Part shown: positions 50,779 through 58,255 of the stretch, one piece after another
How positions within the stretch are numbered: the stretch's first letter is position 1
How the letters are laid out: every line of letters begins with the position of its first letter
Assembly (NCBI GenBank): GCA_945860065.1
Contig: CAMAPI010000003.1
Location: forward strand, 1-64,000
Direction: 5' to 3'
Length of the DNA: 64,000 nt
DNA from: Chryseobacterium gleum
Lineage (GTDB): Bacteria; Bacteroidota; Bacteroidia; Flavobacteriales_D; Crocinitomicaceae
The notes under the pieces: model-generated
The model's database searches: none
What the model was told of the DNA's origin: nothing
Seen by the model: the letters and a program-made list of their open reading frames with translations, nothing else
Program-made: the position numbers and the translations under genes

Positions 50779-52890
50779 TTAGTTTAATGTGATTTTAATT
50801 AATTGTCCTTTCACTAGAGGATTTCCAGCCGAAACCGACTGAGATTTCACGACTCCTTTGCCTTGCATTCGCACGATCATTCCTGCCGACTCCAATAAAT
50901 AGATGGCATCCTTTGCGGTGAGACCGGAAACATCTGGTACTGATTTTTTTTGGATTTTTTTGCGATTCAGGTGTATGGAACCTTTCAGTGTATCCGACTG
51001 AATCCATTCTGTATCGTCGTTTAATTGGTAACGAAGATTAAAGGATTTCAATATTTGGGTTACATCTCGGTTTGACGCAGCTTTTACTTTCGGAAGATCT
51101 GATAATTTGACGGCACTTTTAGCGTTGACAGCTCTGTGGTATTGTAGGGCAGACGCGTATACTTTGTTAGCGATTTCCGCGAATACCGTTCCGGAAACTC
51201 GTGCGCCGTAATACTCCCTTTTCGGCTTCGAAATAACAACGATGCAAGAATAAATCGGCTTATTAGCTGGGAAATAACCAACGAAAGAAGCTTGATAGAA
51301 ACTCATTTTTTCATCGTTATACTGTTTGTTATCACCCATAAGTTTCGCCGTGCCCGTTTTTCCAGCAATGGTGAAAAATGAACTTTTTAAATCGCGACCG
51401 GTTCCATTTGTCATCACTCCCTCCAAACAAGATCTCATTATCGCAAGTGTGCTTTTCGAACAAATTTGATCTTTGATGATCACAGGCTTAAAGGTTTTAA
51501 TAACGCGACCTGAACGCTTAATTTGTTGAACAAACTGCGGACGAACAAGTGTTCCATTGTTAGCAACTGCATTGTAAAACGCCAAGGTTTGAAGCGGGGA
51601 TTGTTTTAATTCGTATCCAATGGACATCCAAGGAATAGACATAGCGGACCATCCCGAAGAACCCAGTTGAGGTACAAATGGTTTTTTCTCACCTACTATA
51701 TCGATGCCTAATTTTTCCGTTAGTCCAAATTGCGCCAAGCGATCCAAGAATTTTTGAGGTTCCGAGCGGTACGCTCGATACATGATTTGTGCGATGACAT
51801 TCGAAGATTTCTCAAAGGCTTTTTTGATGGTGATGTTACCATACCCCATTCCATGATTGGAATCGGATAATTTTCCGCCAGCTATGAAATAAGATCCATT
51901 CGCATTAACCTTGTCTGTAATTTTGAATTTCTCATCTTCTAGTCCTGCCATAACAGATGCTAGTTTGTAAGTCGAACCTGGGACTTCTGCATTACCAATA
52001 GCAAAATTGTACGATTCGGCATAATTTCCTTTTTCCTGTTTGGACAAATTAGCAATGGCACGTACGAAACCAGTTTTCACATCCATTACGATAACGCATC
52101 CTTCTTGCGCATTCATATGAATCATTTGCTTCTCTAATTCCGAATGGGCAACCTCTTGAATTTCTTTGTCAATGGAAGTAATCACATTTGCTCCTTCGAC
52201 AGCATCCTTAATAATTTTACCTGTTTTTTTCCAGCCCGAAGAAATGCGTTGTTCGAGTTCTTCCCCGTCCTCTCCTTTCAGGTAGTGATAGAAAGCGCCT
52301 TCGATGCCAACTTTTAATTCTTTTTTATCGTTTTTGTAGTAACCAAGCGTCCTGCTTAATAGATTTCCATAAGGCTTTTTACGGAGAATGGTTTCCTCAT
52401 TATCGATAATCCCACCTTTCATTTGACCTTCGTTAAAGATGGGTAATTTGTTCAGCATTTTACGTTCGTCGTTAGTAACGCGCTTGCGAATTAAGAGGTA
52501 GCGTGATTTATTTTCCCGTGCATTTCGGATATCGTTCTCATATTCTCTAGCCGACTTATCTGGATACATGCGGTGCAATCCTGCTGCGAGTCCTGCCAAG
52601 TCAGAATCAAATAGTTTTTGCTCAACCACGGTTGGATCCATGTGAATGTCGTAGAACGTAACCGAGGTAACAAATGGGACACCATTCATATCCAATATTT
52701 CTCCCATTCGAGGAACTCTTTTTACGATTTGTACCGGCAATTTCTTGTCGACATCATTGAAAAGACTGCTTCTTCCTTCGATTTGAAGTTTAGCAGTAGA
52801 ATACAATACAGCTAAAATCAACAACACGAAGGTGAAGTAGATCGTAAAGGCACGACGTTTTAAGTATTTTTTATCTAGGTCCTTACTCAT
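50779..52890 (-). CDS. ftsI: Division-specific penicillin-binding protein (FtsI) with PASTA domain
   Basis: Transpeptidase that cross-links septal peptidoglycan with FtsW. The 703-residue protein has one N-terminal membrane helix (about residues 14-34) and a dimerisation domain. The transpeptidase domain has the SxxK motif in PGSTYKLAS (about 305), SSN in FEKSSNVIA, and KTGT in IAGKTGTAKL (about 512). A single PASTA domain closes the protein (VPDVSGLTAKDAIYLLESAG, about 640-703), as often in Bacteroidota. The start overlaps the end of the ftsL-like gene by 8 bases. Confidence 0.96.
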   Translation of the reverse strand: MSKDLDKKYLKRRAFTIYFTFVLLILAVLYSTAKLQIEGRSSLFNDVDKKLPVQIVKRVPRMGEILDMNGVPFVTSVTFYDIHMDPTVVEQKLFDSDLAGLAAGLHRMYPDKSAREYENDIRNARENKSRYLLIRKRVTNDERKMLNKLPIFNEGQMKGGIIDNEETILRKKPYGNLLSRTLGYYKNDKKELKVGIEGAFYHYLKGEDGEELEQRISSGWKKTGKIIKDAVEGANVITSIDKEIQEVAHSELEKQMIHMNAQEGCVIVMDVKTGFVRAIANLSKQEKGNYAESYNFAIGNAEVPGSTYKLASVMAGLEDEKFKITDKVNANGSYFIAGGKLSDSNHGMGYGNITIKKAFEKSSNVIAQIMYRAYRSEPQKFLDRLAQFGLTEKLGIDIVGEKKPFVPQLGSSGWSAMSIPWMSIGYELKQSPLQTLAFYNAVANNGTLVRPQFVQQIKRSGRVIKTFKPVIIKDQICSKSTLAIMRSCLEGVMTNGTGRDLKSSFFTIAGKTGTAKLMGDNKQYNDEKMSFYQASFVGYFPANKPIYSCIVVISKPKREYYGARVSGTVFAEIANKVYASALQYHRAVNAKSAVKLSDLPKVKAASNRDVTQILKSFNLRYQLNDDTEWIQSDTLKGSIHLNRKKIQKKSVPDVSGLTAKDAIYLLESAGMIVRMQGKGVVKSQSVSAGNPLVKGQLIKITLN

Positions 52891-53302
52891 TATCTTTTCG
52901 TTTCAAGCGAATGACTTTCGTTGCGTTTTTAGTTTCTTTAATTTCTCTTATTTCCAGTTTTTCAGCCAGTTTATATCGTCTTGTTCTTAGCTCAAGCCGT
53001 GCTTTTGCTTCAATATATTCAGCCGCATTTTGATCCAAATCTCTTTGCTCGTTATCTAAATCTTTGTTGACTTGTTTCCCGTAATATCCTTTCGCGACGA
53101 GTAAAATCAAGAGGAACATGATAAAGAAGATATAATTCAGATTATTTAGGACAAACTCTTTCGTCAGAAAATCACCATTTAAAATCTGGGTAAAAGCAGG
53201 AGCTTTCGATGTGCGTTTATCACTTTTCGAAGCTTTCGGTTTTTCCGACTTTGGGGCTTTACCACCCGTTATGTATTCGTCTTCATGCATTCTTTTCAGC
53301 AA
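52883..53302 (-). CDS. ftsL: FtsL-like membrane protein
   Basis: A 139-residue protein with a charged N-terminal tail rich in Lys and Ser (about 50 residues), one transmembrane helix (NYIFFIMFLLILLVAKGYY), and a C-terminal coiled coil (LDNEQRDLDQNAAEYIEAKARLEL). This bitopic layout, and the position between rsmH and ftsI, are those of FtsL, a divisome linker. Sequence identity to characterised FtsL is not visible, so the call rests on topology and context. It overlaps both neighbours (20 bases with rsmH, 8 with ftsI). Confidence 0.8.
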   Translation of the reverse strand: MLKRMHEDEYITGGKAPKSEKPKASKSDKRTSKAPAFTQILNGDFLTKEFVLNNLNYIFFIMFLLILLVAKGYYGKQVNKDLDNEQRDLDQNAAEYIEAKARLELRTRRYKLAEKLEIREIKETKNATKVIRLKRKDNE

Positions 53303-54197
53303 TTCTTAATTTCGCACTTCGTGATCTTGGATTCTGTTCATTCTCTTCATCCGAAGAAACAATCGGATGGCGAACGATTTCCGTCAGCGGTTTTTGCACA
53401 TTTCCAAAAAAGTCTTTTTCAATTTCCCCGGTGAATGAACCACGCTTCATGAAGTTTTTCACTAGTCGGTCCTCTAAAGAGTGGTATGAAATCACCACCA
53501 ATCTCCCGCCAGGAGCTAATACGTCAGCGGCTTGAGTCAACATATCCTCAAGGACCTGCAATTCTTGATTTACCTCGATACGTATGGCTTGAAAAACCTG
53601 AGCGTAAAATTTGTGGTCTTTGAATTTTGGTGCAAAACGTTTCAACATGTGCATTAAATCCCCTGTTGTTTCAACGACACCGTCAGCTCTTTTACGGATG
53701 ATTTCAGAAGCGATTCCGCGGGCATTTTTCAATTCTCCGTAATTCCTAAAAATTCGAATGAGTTCATGTTCTTCGTATTCATTGACAACATGAAAGGCAG
53801 ATTTCCCCGATTGTTGATTCATGCGCATATCCAATGGCGCACTTTCACGAATCGAGAATCCTCGTTCGCCGGTATCGAATTGATGGGAAGAAACCCCAAG
53901 ATCCGCGAGTATACCATCCACATGTTTAACATGTAATAGCTGTAAGTGATTTTTGAGGAAGGCAAAATTTGCTGCGACAAAATGGAAATTCGGAGCGTCC
54001 CATGCATTTTTCTTTGCATCTGCATCCTGATCGAAAACGATTAATTGTCCTGAATCATTTAATTGATTGAAAATAGCACGAGCGTGTCCGCCACCACCAA
54101 AGGTGACATCCACATAAATACCATTTGGACGAATGTCCATTGCATCAATGCTTTCTTTAAAAAGAACCGGTATGTGATAGTCTGTATTATGCTCCAT
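53283..54197 (-). CDS. rsmH: 16S rRNA m4C1402 methyltransferase
   Basis: S-adenosylmethionine-dependent enzyme (formerly MraW) methylating N4 of C1402 in 16S rRNA. It has about 304 residues from the ATG at 54197 (MEHNTDYHIPVLFKESIDAM). The SAM site is YVDVTFGGGGHARAIF; other marks are GILADLGVSSHQFDTGERGFS and VISYHSLEDRLVKNFMK. The GTG at 54209 was rejected. Its start overlaps the mraZ end by 11 bases, the usual order at the head of the cluster. Confidence 0.96.
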   Translation of the reverse strand: MEHNTDYHIPVLFKESIDAMDIRPNGIYVDVTFGGGGHARAIFNQLNDSGQLIVFDQDADAKKNAWDAPNFHFVAANFAFLKNHLQLLHVKHVDGILADLGVSSHQFDTGERGFSIRESAPLDMRMNQQSGKSAFHVVNEYEEHELIRIFRNYGELKNARGIASEIIRKRADGVVETTGDLMHMLKRFAPKFKDHKFYAQVFQAIRIEVNQELQVLEDMLTQAADVLAPGGRLVVISYHSLEDRLVKNFMKRGSFTGEIEKDFFGNVQKPLTEIVRHPIVSSDEENEQNPRSRSAKLRIAEKNA

Positions 54198-54645
54198 TGT
54201 CCAAATCACCCATTACTTCATCCGCCAAATCAGCGAAATCAGCCATGTTTCCTTCAATCATATTGAAGTATTTGGATTTGTCCCAGATCTCAATTCGGTC
54301 GTTGTATGCGATAAGCATTACTTCAGAAACCAATCCCACACGTTCCATGTGAGAAGTAGGAATCAACAATCGACCTGCATTATCTAATGCTATCTGTTTT
54401 GCACCTTGATGGAACAAACGATAAAACATTCGATTTTGCGGTTTAAACAAATTCAATTTAGAAAGTTTCGCGCTTATCTGCTCCCAATCGGAAAGCGGAT
54501 AAAGCGTTAAACAGTCTTCGAATCCTTTGTTCAACATGAAATCTCGTTGGGACGCAGGAGGAAGTTGCTTCCGTAATCCGGAAGGCAATAGAAATCGGCC
54601 TTTTTCATCCAATTTCACTTCAAATTCTCCTACTAATCCTGCCAT
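54187..54645 (-). CDS. mraZ: Transcriptional regulator MraZ
   Basis: DNA-binding protein of the AbrB-like double-psi fold that regulates the division and cell wall operon in E. coli. The 152-residue protein holds two repeats: the first GEFEVKLDEKGRFLLPSGLR, the second AKQIALDNAGRLLIPTSHM, each with a DxxGRxxxP-type motif. It heads the operon under a consensus promoter. The leader and upstream region contain two pairs of direct repeats with the spacing known for MraZ boxes, so autoregulation is likely (inference). Confidence 0.95.
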   Translation of the reverse strand: MAGLVGEFEVKLDEKGRFLLPSGLRKQLPPASQRDFMLNKGFEDCLTLYPLSDWEQISAKLSKLNLFKPQNRMFYRLFHQGAKQIALDNAGRLLIPTSHMERVGLVSEVMLIAYNDRIEIWDKSKYFNMIEGNMADFADLADEVMGDLDNGA

Positions 54646-54666
54646 AGCTTTATAATGGGTAAAACT

Positions 54667-54693
54667 AGTGGATTTCTACCACTTTTTACCACT
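54667..54693 (-). promoter_or_regulatory. Candidate MraZ boxes in the mraZ leader
   Basis: On the minus strand AGTGGTA occurs twice with a period of 10 bases (54687-54693 and 54677-54683), a TGGTA-N5-TGGTA pair. It lies between the promoter and the mraZ start. A third, inverted arm (AGTGG on plus at 54667-54671) could also form a hairpin. Confidence 0.5.
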
Positions 54694-54724
54694 GGATTTT
54701 TAAATGTTCATAACTTCTAACGTT

Positions 54725-54755
54725 CAAAGGTATATAATGTTTCGTTTTAAACAAA
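54725..54755 (-). promoter_or_regulatory. Promoter of the division and cell wall operon
   Basis: On the minus strand TTTG (54755-54752), a 19-base spacer, and TACCTTTG (54732-54725) match the Bacteroidota consensus exactly. The start site is expected near 54718, giving a leader of about 70 bases before the mraZ ATG. Confidence 0.75.
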
Positions 54756-54797
54756 ATATAATTTCATAAAGCCTGTATTTAGCTTGCTTTAAATGAA

Positions 54798-54817
54798 TTT
54801 GTGGGAGTTTGTGGGAG
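54798..54817 (+). repeat. Tandem direct repeat resembling MraZ boxes
   Basis: TTTGTGGGAG is repeated twice without a gap (54798-54807, 54808-54817), giving TGGGA-N5-TGGGA. This is the unit and spacing of E. coli MraZ sites. It lies about 45 bases upstream of the operon -33 element, between the operon and the divergent EamA gene. Confidence 0.55.
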
Positions 54818-54856
54818 ACTTTTTAACATGTTGTTTATTTCCCTTACTTATTCACA

Positions 54857-54886
54857 ATTTCAGGCCTGAAATAATGTGTATTTTTG
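54857..54886 (+). promoter_or_regulatory. EamA gene promoter with a 16-base palindrome
   Basis: The perfect palindrome ATTTCAGGCCTGAAAT (54857-54872) is followed 6 bases later by the -7 element TATTTTTG (54879-54886). The ATG comes 4 bases after it. The palindrome lies where the spacer would be. Confidence 0.5.
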
Positions 54887-54890
54887 TCGC

Positions 54891-55817
54891 ATGAAAAGCA
54901 ATTTGAAAAGTTGGTTATTACTCGTCTTGCTCGCATGCATATGGGGAAGTTCATTTATCCTCATGAAAAAGGGTATGTTTAACGAGCAACATGAGGCAAT
55001 TTTTTCTTCCACCCAAGTTGGCGCGATGCGCATGCTTATTGCCGGACTCGTCCTTCTCCCTTTTTCTGTTCAAGTACTGAGGCAATTAAAAGAACGAAAA
55101 GACCTGCTCTATTTTTCCATTGTGGGAGTATGTGGAAATTTCATTCCTGCCTTTTTGTTTACGTATGCAGAAACACACATTTCATCTGGATTAGCAGGTA
55201 TCATGAACAGCTTTACACCTATTTTCACCTTGCTTGTTGGGTTTTTATTCTTTGCCAACAAGATTACGCGCTTTCAGGTAATGGGAACCATTATTGGGTT
55301 CGGCGGGATCACCGTTTTGGTACTTACTGGCGGAGATGTTTCCGCGGATTCAAAGGAACTCCTTCCCTCGTTAGCAATTGTTTTAGCAACCTTGTTATAT
55401 GGTATTAGTTTAAATACAATAAAGTTTAAGCTTGCTGCTTACAAACCCATTCATGTTGCAGCTGGTGGATTCGCCTCTGTTTTTATTCCGTCAGTCATTG
55501 GATTCTTTGCCTTCGATACGATTTCCGTTTTTAAACAGCATCCCGATGCGATGAATGGCTTCGTGGCAATCGCCATTCTTGCTGTTGTCGGTACGGCATT
55601 TGCTGTTTTTTTATTCAATGGGATCATTCAGTCATCCTCCGCGCTTTTTGCGAGTAGCGTAACCTACCTCATTCCAATTGTCGCAGTAATTATTGGGACG
55701 TACTTTCAAGAAAGCATAACGAAAACACAAGTATTCTCGATGTTTATTGTCATTTTTGGGGTGCTCCTAGCAAATTACGGACATCTCCTCTTTAAAAAAG
55801 TGTCAAAAACTAGGTAA
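54891..55817 (+). CDS. EamA-family (drug/metabolite) transporter
   Basis: An inner-membrane transporter of about 308 residues with ten predicted helices and two EamA repeats. Typical stretches are LACIWGSSFILMKKG at the start, ETHISSGLAGIMNSFTPIFTLLVGFLFF at the end of repeat one, and FASSVTYLIPIVAVIIGTYF in repeat two. Substrates of such exporters include amino acids and other metabolites and cannot be told from sequence. The GTG at 54876 was rejected because the -7 element lies between it and the ATG. It is divergent from the mraZ operon. Confidence 0.9.
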   Translation: MKSNLKSWLLLVLLACIWGSSFILMKKGMFNEQHEAIFSSTQVGAMRMLIAGLVLLPFSVQVLRQLKERKDLLYFSIVGVCGNFIPAFLFTYAETHISSGLAGIMNSFTPIFTLLVGFLFFANKITRFQVMGTIIGFGGITVLVLTGGDVSADSKELLPSLAIVLATLLYGISLNTIKFKLAAYKPIHVAAGGFASVFIPSVIGFFAFDTISVFKQHPDAMNGFVAIAILAVVGTAFAVFLFNGIIQSSSALFASSVTYLIPIVAVIIGTYFQESITKTQVFSMFIVIFGVLLANYGHLLFKKVSKTR

Positions 55818-55842
55818 TTCTTGGCGAAAAAGATTGAATTCG

Positions 55843-55873
55843 TTTGGCATATAAAATTAAATATGTATATTTG
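55843..55873 (+). promoter_or_regulatory. Promoter of rplU-rpmA
   Basis: TTTG (55843-55846), 19 bases, then TATATTTG (55866-55873), a full consensus Bacteroidota promoter. The start site is expected near 55880, leaving a leader of about 35 bases. Confidence 0.75.
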
Positions 55874-55914
55874 CCCTCCAATTTTGGAAGAATTAATAAA
55901 TTAAATCAAGCTAT

Positions 55915-56226
55915 ATGTACGCAATTGTAGAGATAGCAGGGCAGCAGTTTAAGGTGCAAAAAGACCAAAAGGTTTTTGTTCATCGTTTAGCAGCAGAAGC
56001 AGGAGAGAAATTAGAATTCGATCGTGTTATGTTAATAGACAATGATGGCAAAATCACTCTTGGCGCCCCAGCTATAGAAGGTGCAATCATTACCGCAACG
56101 GTAATCGATCACGTCAAAGGAGACAAAGTAATTATTTTCAAAAAGAAACGTAGAAAAGGTTACAGAAAAAGAAACGGTCACCGTCAGCAGTTTACTGCAA
56201 TTACAATTACAAATATTAAAGCATAA
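55915..56226 (+). CDS. rplU: Ribosomal protein L21
   Basis: A 103-residue protein of the large ribosomal subunit that binds 23S rRNA. The sequence starts [18 protein letters not shown] and contains [42 protein letters not shown] in short pieces that are typical of L21. It lies 33 bases before rpmA under a consensus promoter, the standard rplU-rpmA operon. Confidence 0.97.
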   Translation: MYAIVEIAGQQFKVQKDQKVFVHRLAAEAGEKLEFDRVMLIDNDGKITLGAPAIEGAIITATVIDHVKGDKVIIFKKKRRKGYRKRNGHRQQFTAITITNIKA

Positions 56227-56259
56227 TCATCCTGAATTCAGGAATAATATAGAGAAACC

Positions 56260-56529
56260 ATGGCACACAAAAAAGGAGTCGGTAGTTCGAAAAACGGTCG
56301 TGAATCACATAGCAAACGCTTAGGTGTTAAAATTTTTGGTGGACAAGCAGCAATCTCTGGTAACATTATTGTTCGTCAGAGAGGAACGCAACATCACCCA
56401 GGAAACAATGTTGGAATTGGAAAAGATCACACATTGTTTGCTTTAACGGATGGTTTAGTAGAATTTCGTAAGAAAAAAGACAATCGTTCATTTGTATCTG
56501 TAGTTCCATTTGAAGCTGCAACTGCATAA
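56260..56529 (+). CDS. rpmA: Ribosomal protein L27
   Basis: An 89-residue protein of the large subunit near the peptidyl transferase centre. It starts [20 protein letters not shown], with the conserved start directly after Met, so there is no cleavable N-terminal extension like that of Staphylococcus. [21 protein letters not shown] is also conserved. It is followed by a good hairpin terminator. Confidence 0.97.
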   Translation: MAHKKGVGSSKNGRESHSKRLGVKIFGGQAAISGNIIVRQRGTQHHPGNNVGIGKDHTLFALTDGLVEFRKKKDNRSFVSVVPFEAATA

Positions 56530-56550
56530 TAAATTGATGATACTATTGAA

Positions 56551-56578
56551 AAGACCGCAAATGCGGTCTTTTTTTTTG
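56551..56578 (+). terminator. Terminator after rpmA
   Basis: AAGACCGC and GCGGTCTT form a stem with loop AAAT (56551-56570), followed by a run of T. Confidence 0.85.
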
Positions 56579-56639
56579 TCCACGAAATTGGCGACTCCTT
56601 CATTTAGACAATTTCACTACCTTTATTCAAACAGAAGAC

Positions 56640-58241
56640 ATGAACTTTACCCAAGCGCAACGTTACCTATTGAGCCTTTGTTCAGGACTCCTTCTGAGTA
56701 TTTCCTTCCCCTTTACCGGAAGTATAACACCCCTCGTTTTTATTGGCTTTGTCCCGCTCTTGTTTCTGTCTGAAGATTTACAAGCGAAATCCAAAGGTGG
56801 ATGGCACTTGTTCCTTCAAACATATTTTGCTTTTCTGATTTTCAACTTAGGGACTACCTGGTGGGTAGCAAATTCCTCCTTCGCTGGCGCGCTGCTCGCC
56901 TTTGTCTTTAATACGTTGTTCATGTCGCTCACGTTTGTCCTTTTTCATTTCGTGAAGAAAGGACTAAAGTCCAATTGGGCAGTCTGGACACTCATTCCAC
57001 TTTGGATCAGTTTTGAGTATTTTCATTTCAACTGGGACCTTTCCTGGCCATGGTTAACGCTGGGGAACTTTTTCAGTATTCGCACCTCTTGGATTCAATG
57101 GTATGAATACACGGGAGTGTTTGGAGGGAGTATCTGGGTACTTATCGTCAATATCTTCGTTTTTCTGTGGATTCGTTCTACCTGGATTAGGAAAGAGAAG
57201 GTATGGAATAGTTGGTTGCTAGGAACTTCAATCAGCCTACTCACTCCTGTTTTGATCAGTTTATTCCACTTACCAATTCTTCAATTTTACAAAGGATCTG
57301 ATTTCTACCATGTTGCCGTCGTTCAACCTAATATAGATCCGTATAACGAGAAGTTTGCCTTAGGGACAAGCAATGAACAACAACTCAATCGCTTTTTCAC
57401 TTTGGCGAATACCCTTGTGGATTCTACCACAGATTTGGTGGTTGGGCCTGAAACAGCGATTAGTCAAGGATTTATCGAATCTCGTTTACAAGGACTCCCG
57501 TTTTACTCGCTGATTCAGGACGAAATGAAAAAATGGGGAAATGCCGAATTATTAATTGGAGCGTCCACCGTGGAACTATTCGACAACAAACATTCCCGTG
57601 CGAGCGTTTATATTCCTGGTCAAAGAATATACTATGAAAGCTACAATAGCTCGCTTTACATCCCCCGAAAGGGAGCGCCGTCCTTTATTCACAAATCCAA
57701 ATTAGTTCCTGGAGTGGAAATGATTCCCTTTTCCAATTTGTTTCCATTTTTAGAAACATTAGCGATTGAAAACGGCGGGACATCTGGGACATTAGGTATT
57801 GAAAAATCACCGAAAGTTTTTAAATCAGATCCTTTACTCGCTCCAATCGTTTGCTATGAGTCCATTTATGGAGACTTCGTGTCTAAACAGGTTAAACAAG
57901 GCGCGCCCTTTCTTACCGTGATTACAAATGATGGTTGGTGGGGAAATACGCCAGGATACAAGCAACATTTTTCCTTCTCCTCTTTGCGTGCCATTGAAAA
58001 TAGACGTTGGGTTGTACGAAGTGCAAACACTGGTAAAAGCGGAATTTTTGATGAATTTGGTAGAATCAAAAAAGAAACAAAGTACTGGGAAGAAGCTGCT
58101 TTTACGCATTCCATTCCTCTTTTACACACCGTGACTTTCTACTCCAAACATGGCGACTATATTGGTGTTTTGTCCTTTTTATTACTTGGGGTAATCACAT
58201 CCTTGTCCTTTGTTAAGTTAATGTTAACTAAAAAGAAATAG
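56640..58241 (+). CDS. lnt: Apolipoprotein N-acyltransferase
   Basis: Inner-membrane enzyme that adds the third acyl chain to lipoproteins. The 533-residue protein has about six N-terminal transmembrane helices and a C-terminal nitrilase domain. The catalytic triad is visible: Glu in LVVGPETAIS, Lys in IHKSKLVPGVEMIP, and Cys in APIVCYESIYG. A C-terminal helix (IGVLSFLLLGVITSL) closes the protein. The start at 56640 gives MNFTQAQRYLLSLCSG. It lies 98 bases after the L27 terminator region and is transcribed separately. Confidence 0.94.
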   Translation: MNFTQAQRYLLSLCSGLLLSISFPFTGSITPLVFIGFVPLLFLSEDLQAKSKGGWHLFLQTYFAFLIFNLGTTWWVANSSFAGALLAFVFNTLFMSLTFVLFHFVKKGLKSNWAVWTLIPLWISFEYFHFNWDLSWPWLTLGNFFSIRTSWIQWYEYTGVFGGSIWVLIVNIFVFLWIRSTWIRKEKVWNSWLLGTSISLLTPVLISLFHLPILQFYKGSDFYHVAVVQPNIDPYNEKFALGTSNEQQLNRFFTLANTLVDSTTDLVVGPETAISQGFIESRLQGLPFYSLIQDEMKKWGNAELLIGASTVELFDNKHSRASVYIPGQRIYYESYNSSLYIPRKGAPSFIHKSKLVPGVEMIPFSNLFPFLETLAIENGGTSGTLGIEKSPKVFKSDPLLAPIVCYESIYGDFVSKQVKQGAPFLTVITNDGWWGNTPGYKQHFSFSSLRAIENRRWVVRSANTGKSGIFDEFGRIKKETKYWEEAAFTHSIPLLHTVTFYSKHGDYIGVLSFLLLGVITSLSFVKLMLTKKK

Positions 58242-58242
58242 G

Positions 58243-58250
58243 TATCTTTG
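58243..58250 (+). promoter_or_regulatory. -7 element before the CotH-like gene
   Basis: TATCTTTG ends 5 bases before the ATG at 58256 and matches TAnnTTTG. An AGTTAA-TG-TTAACT palindrome (58216-58229) lies 13 bases upstream, inside the end of lnt. Confidence 0.4.
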
Positions 58251-58255
58251 AGTTA

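Noticed and set aside
58216-58229. AGTTAA-TG-TTAACT palindrome as operator of the CotH gene
   Set aside because: It lies in the coding end of lnt and further from the -7 element than the other palindromes; probably chance.
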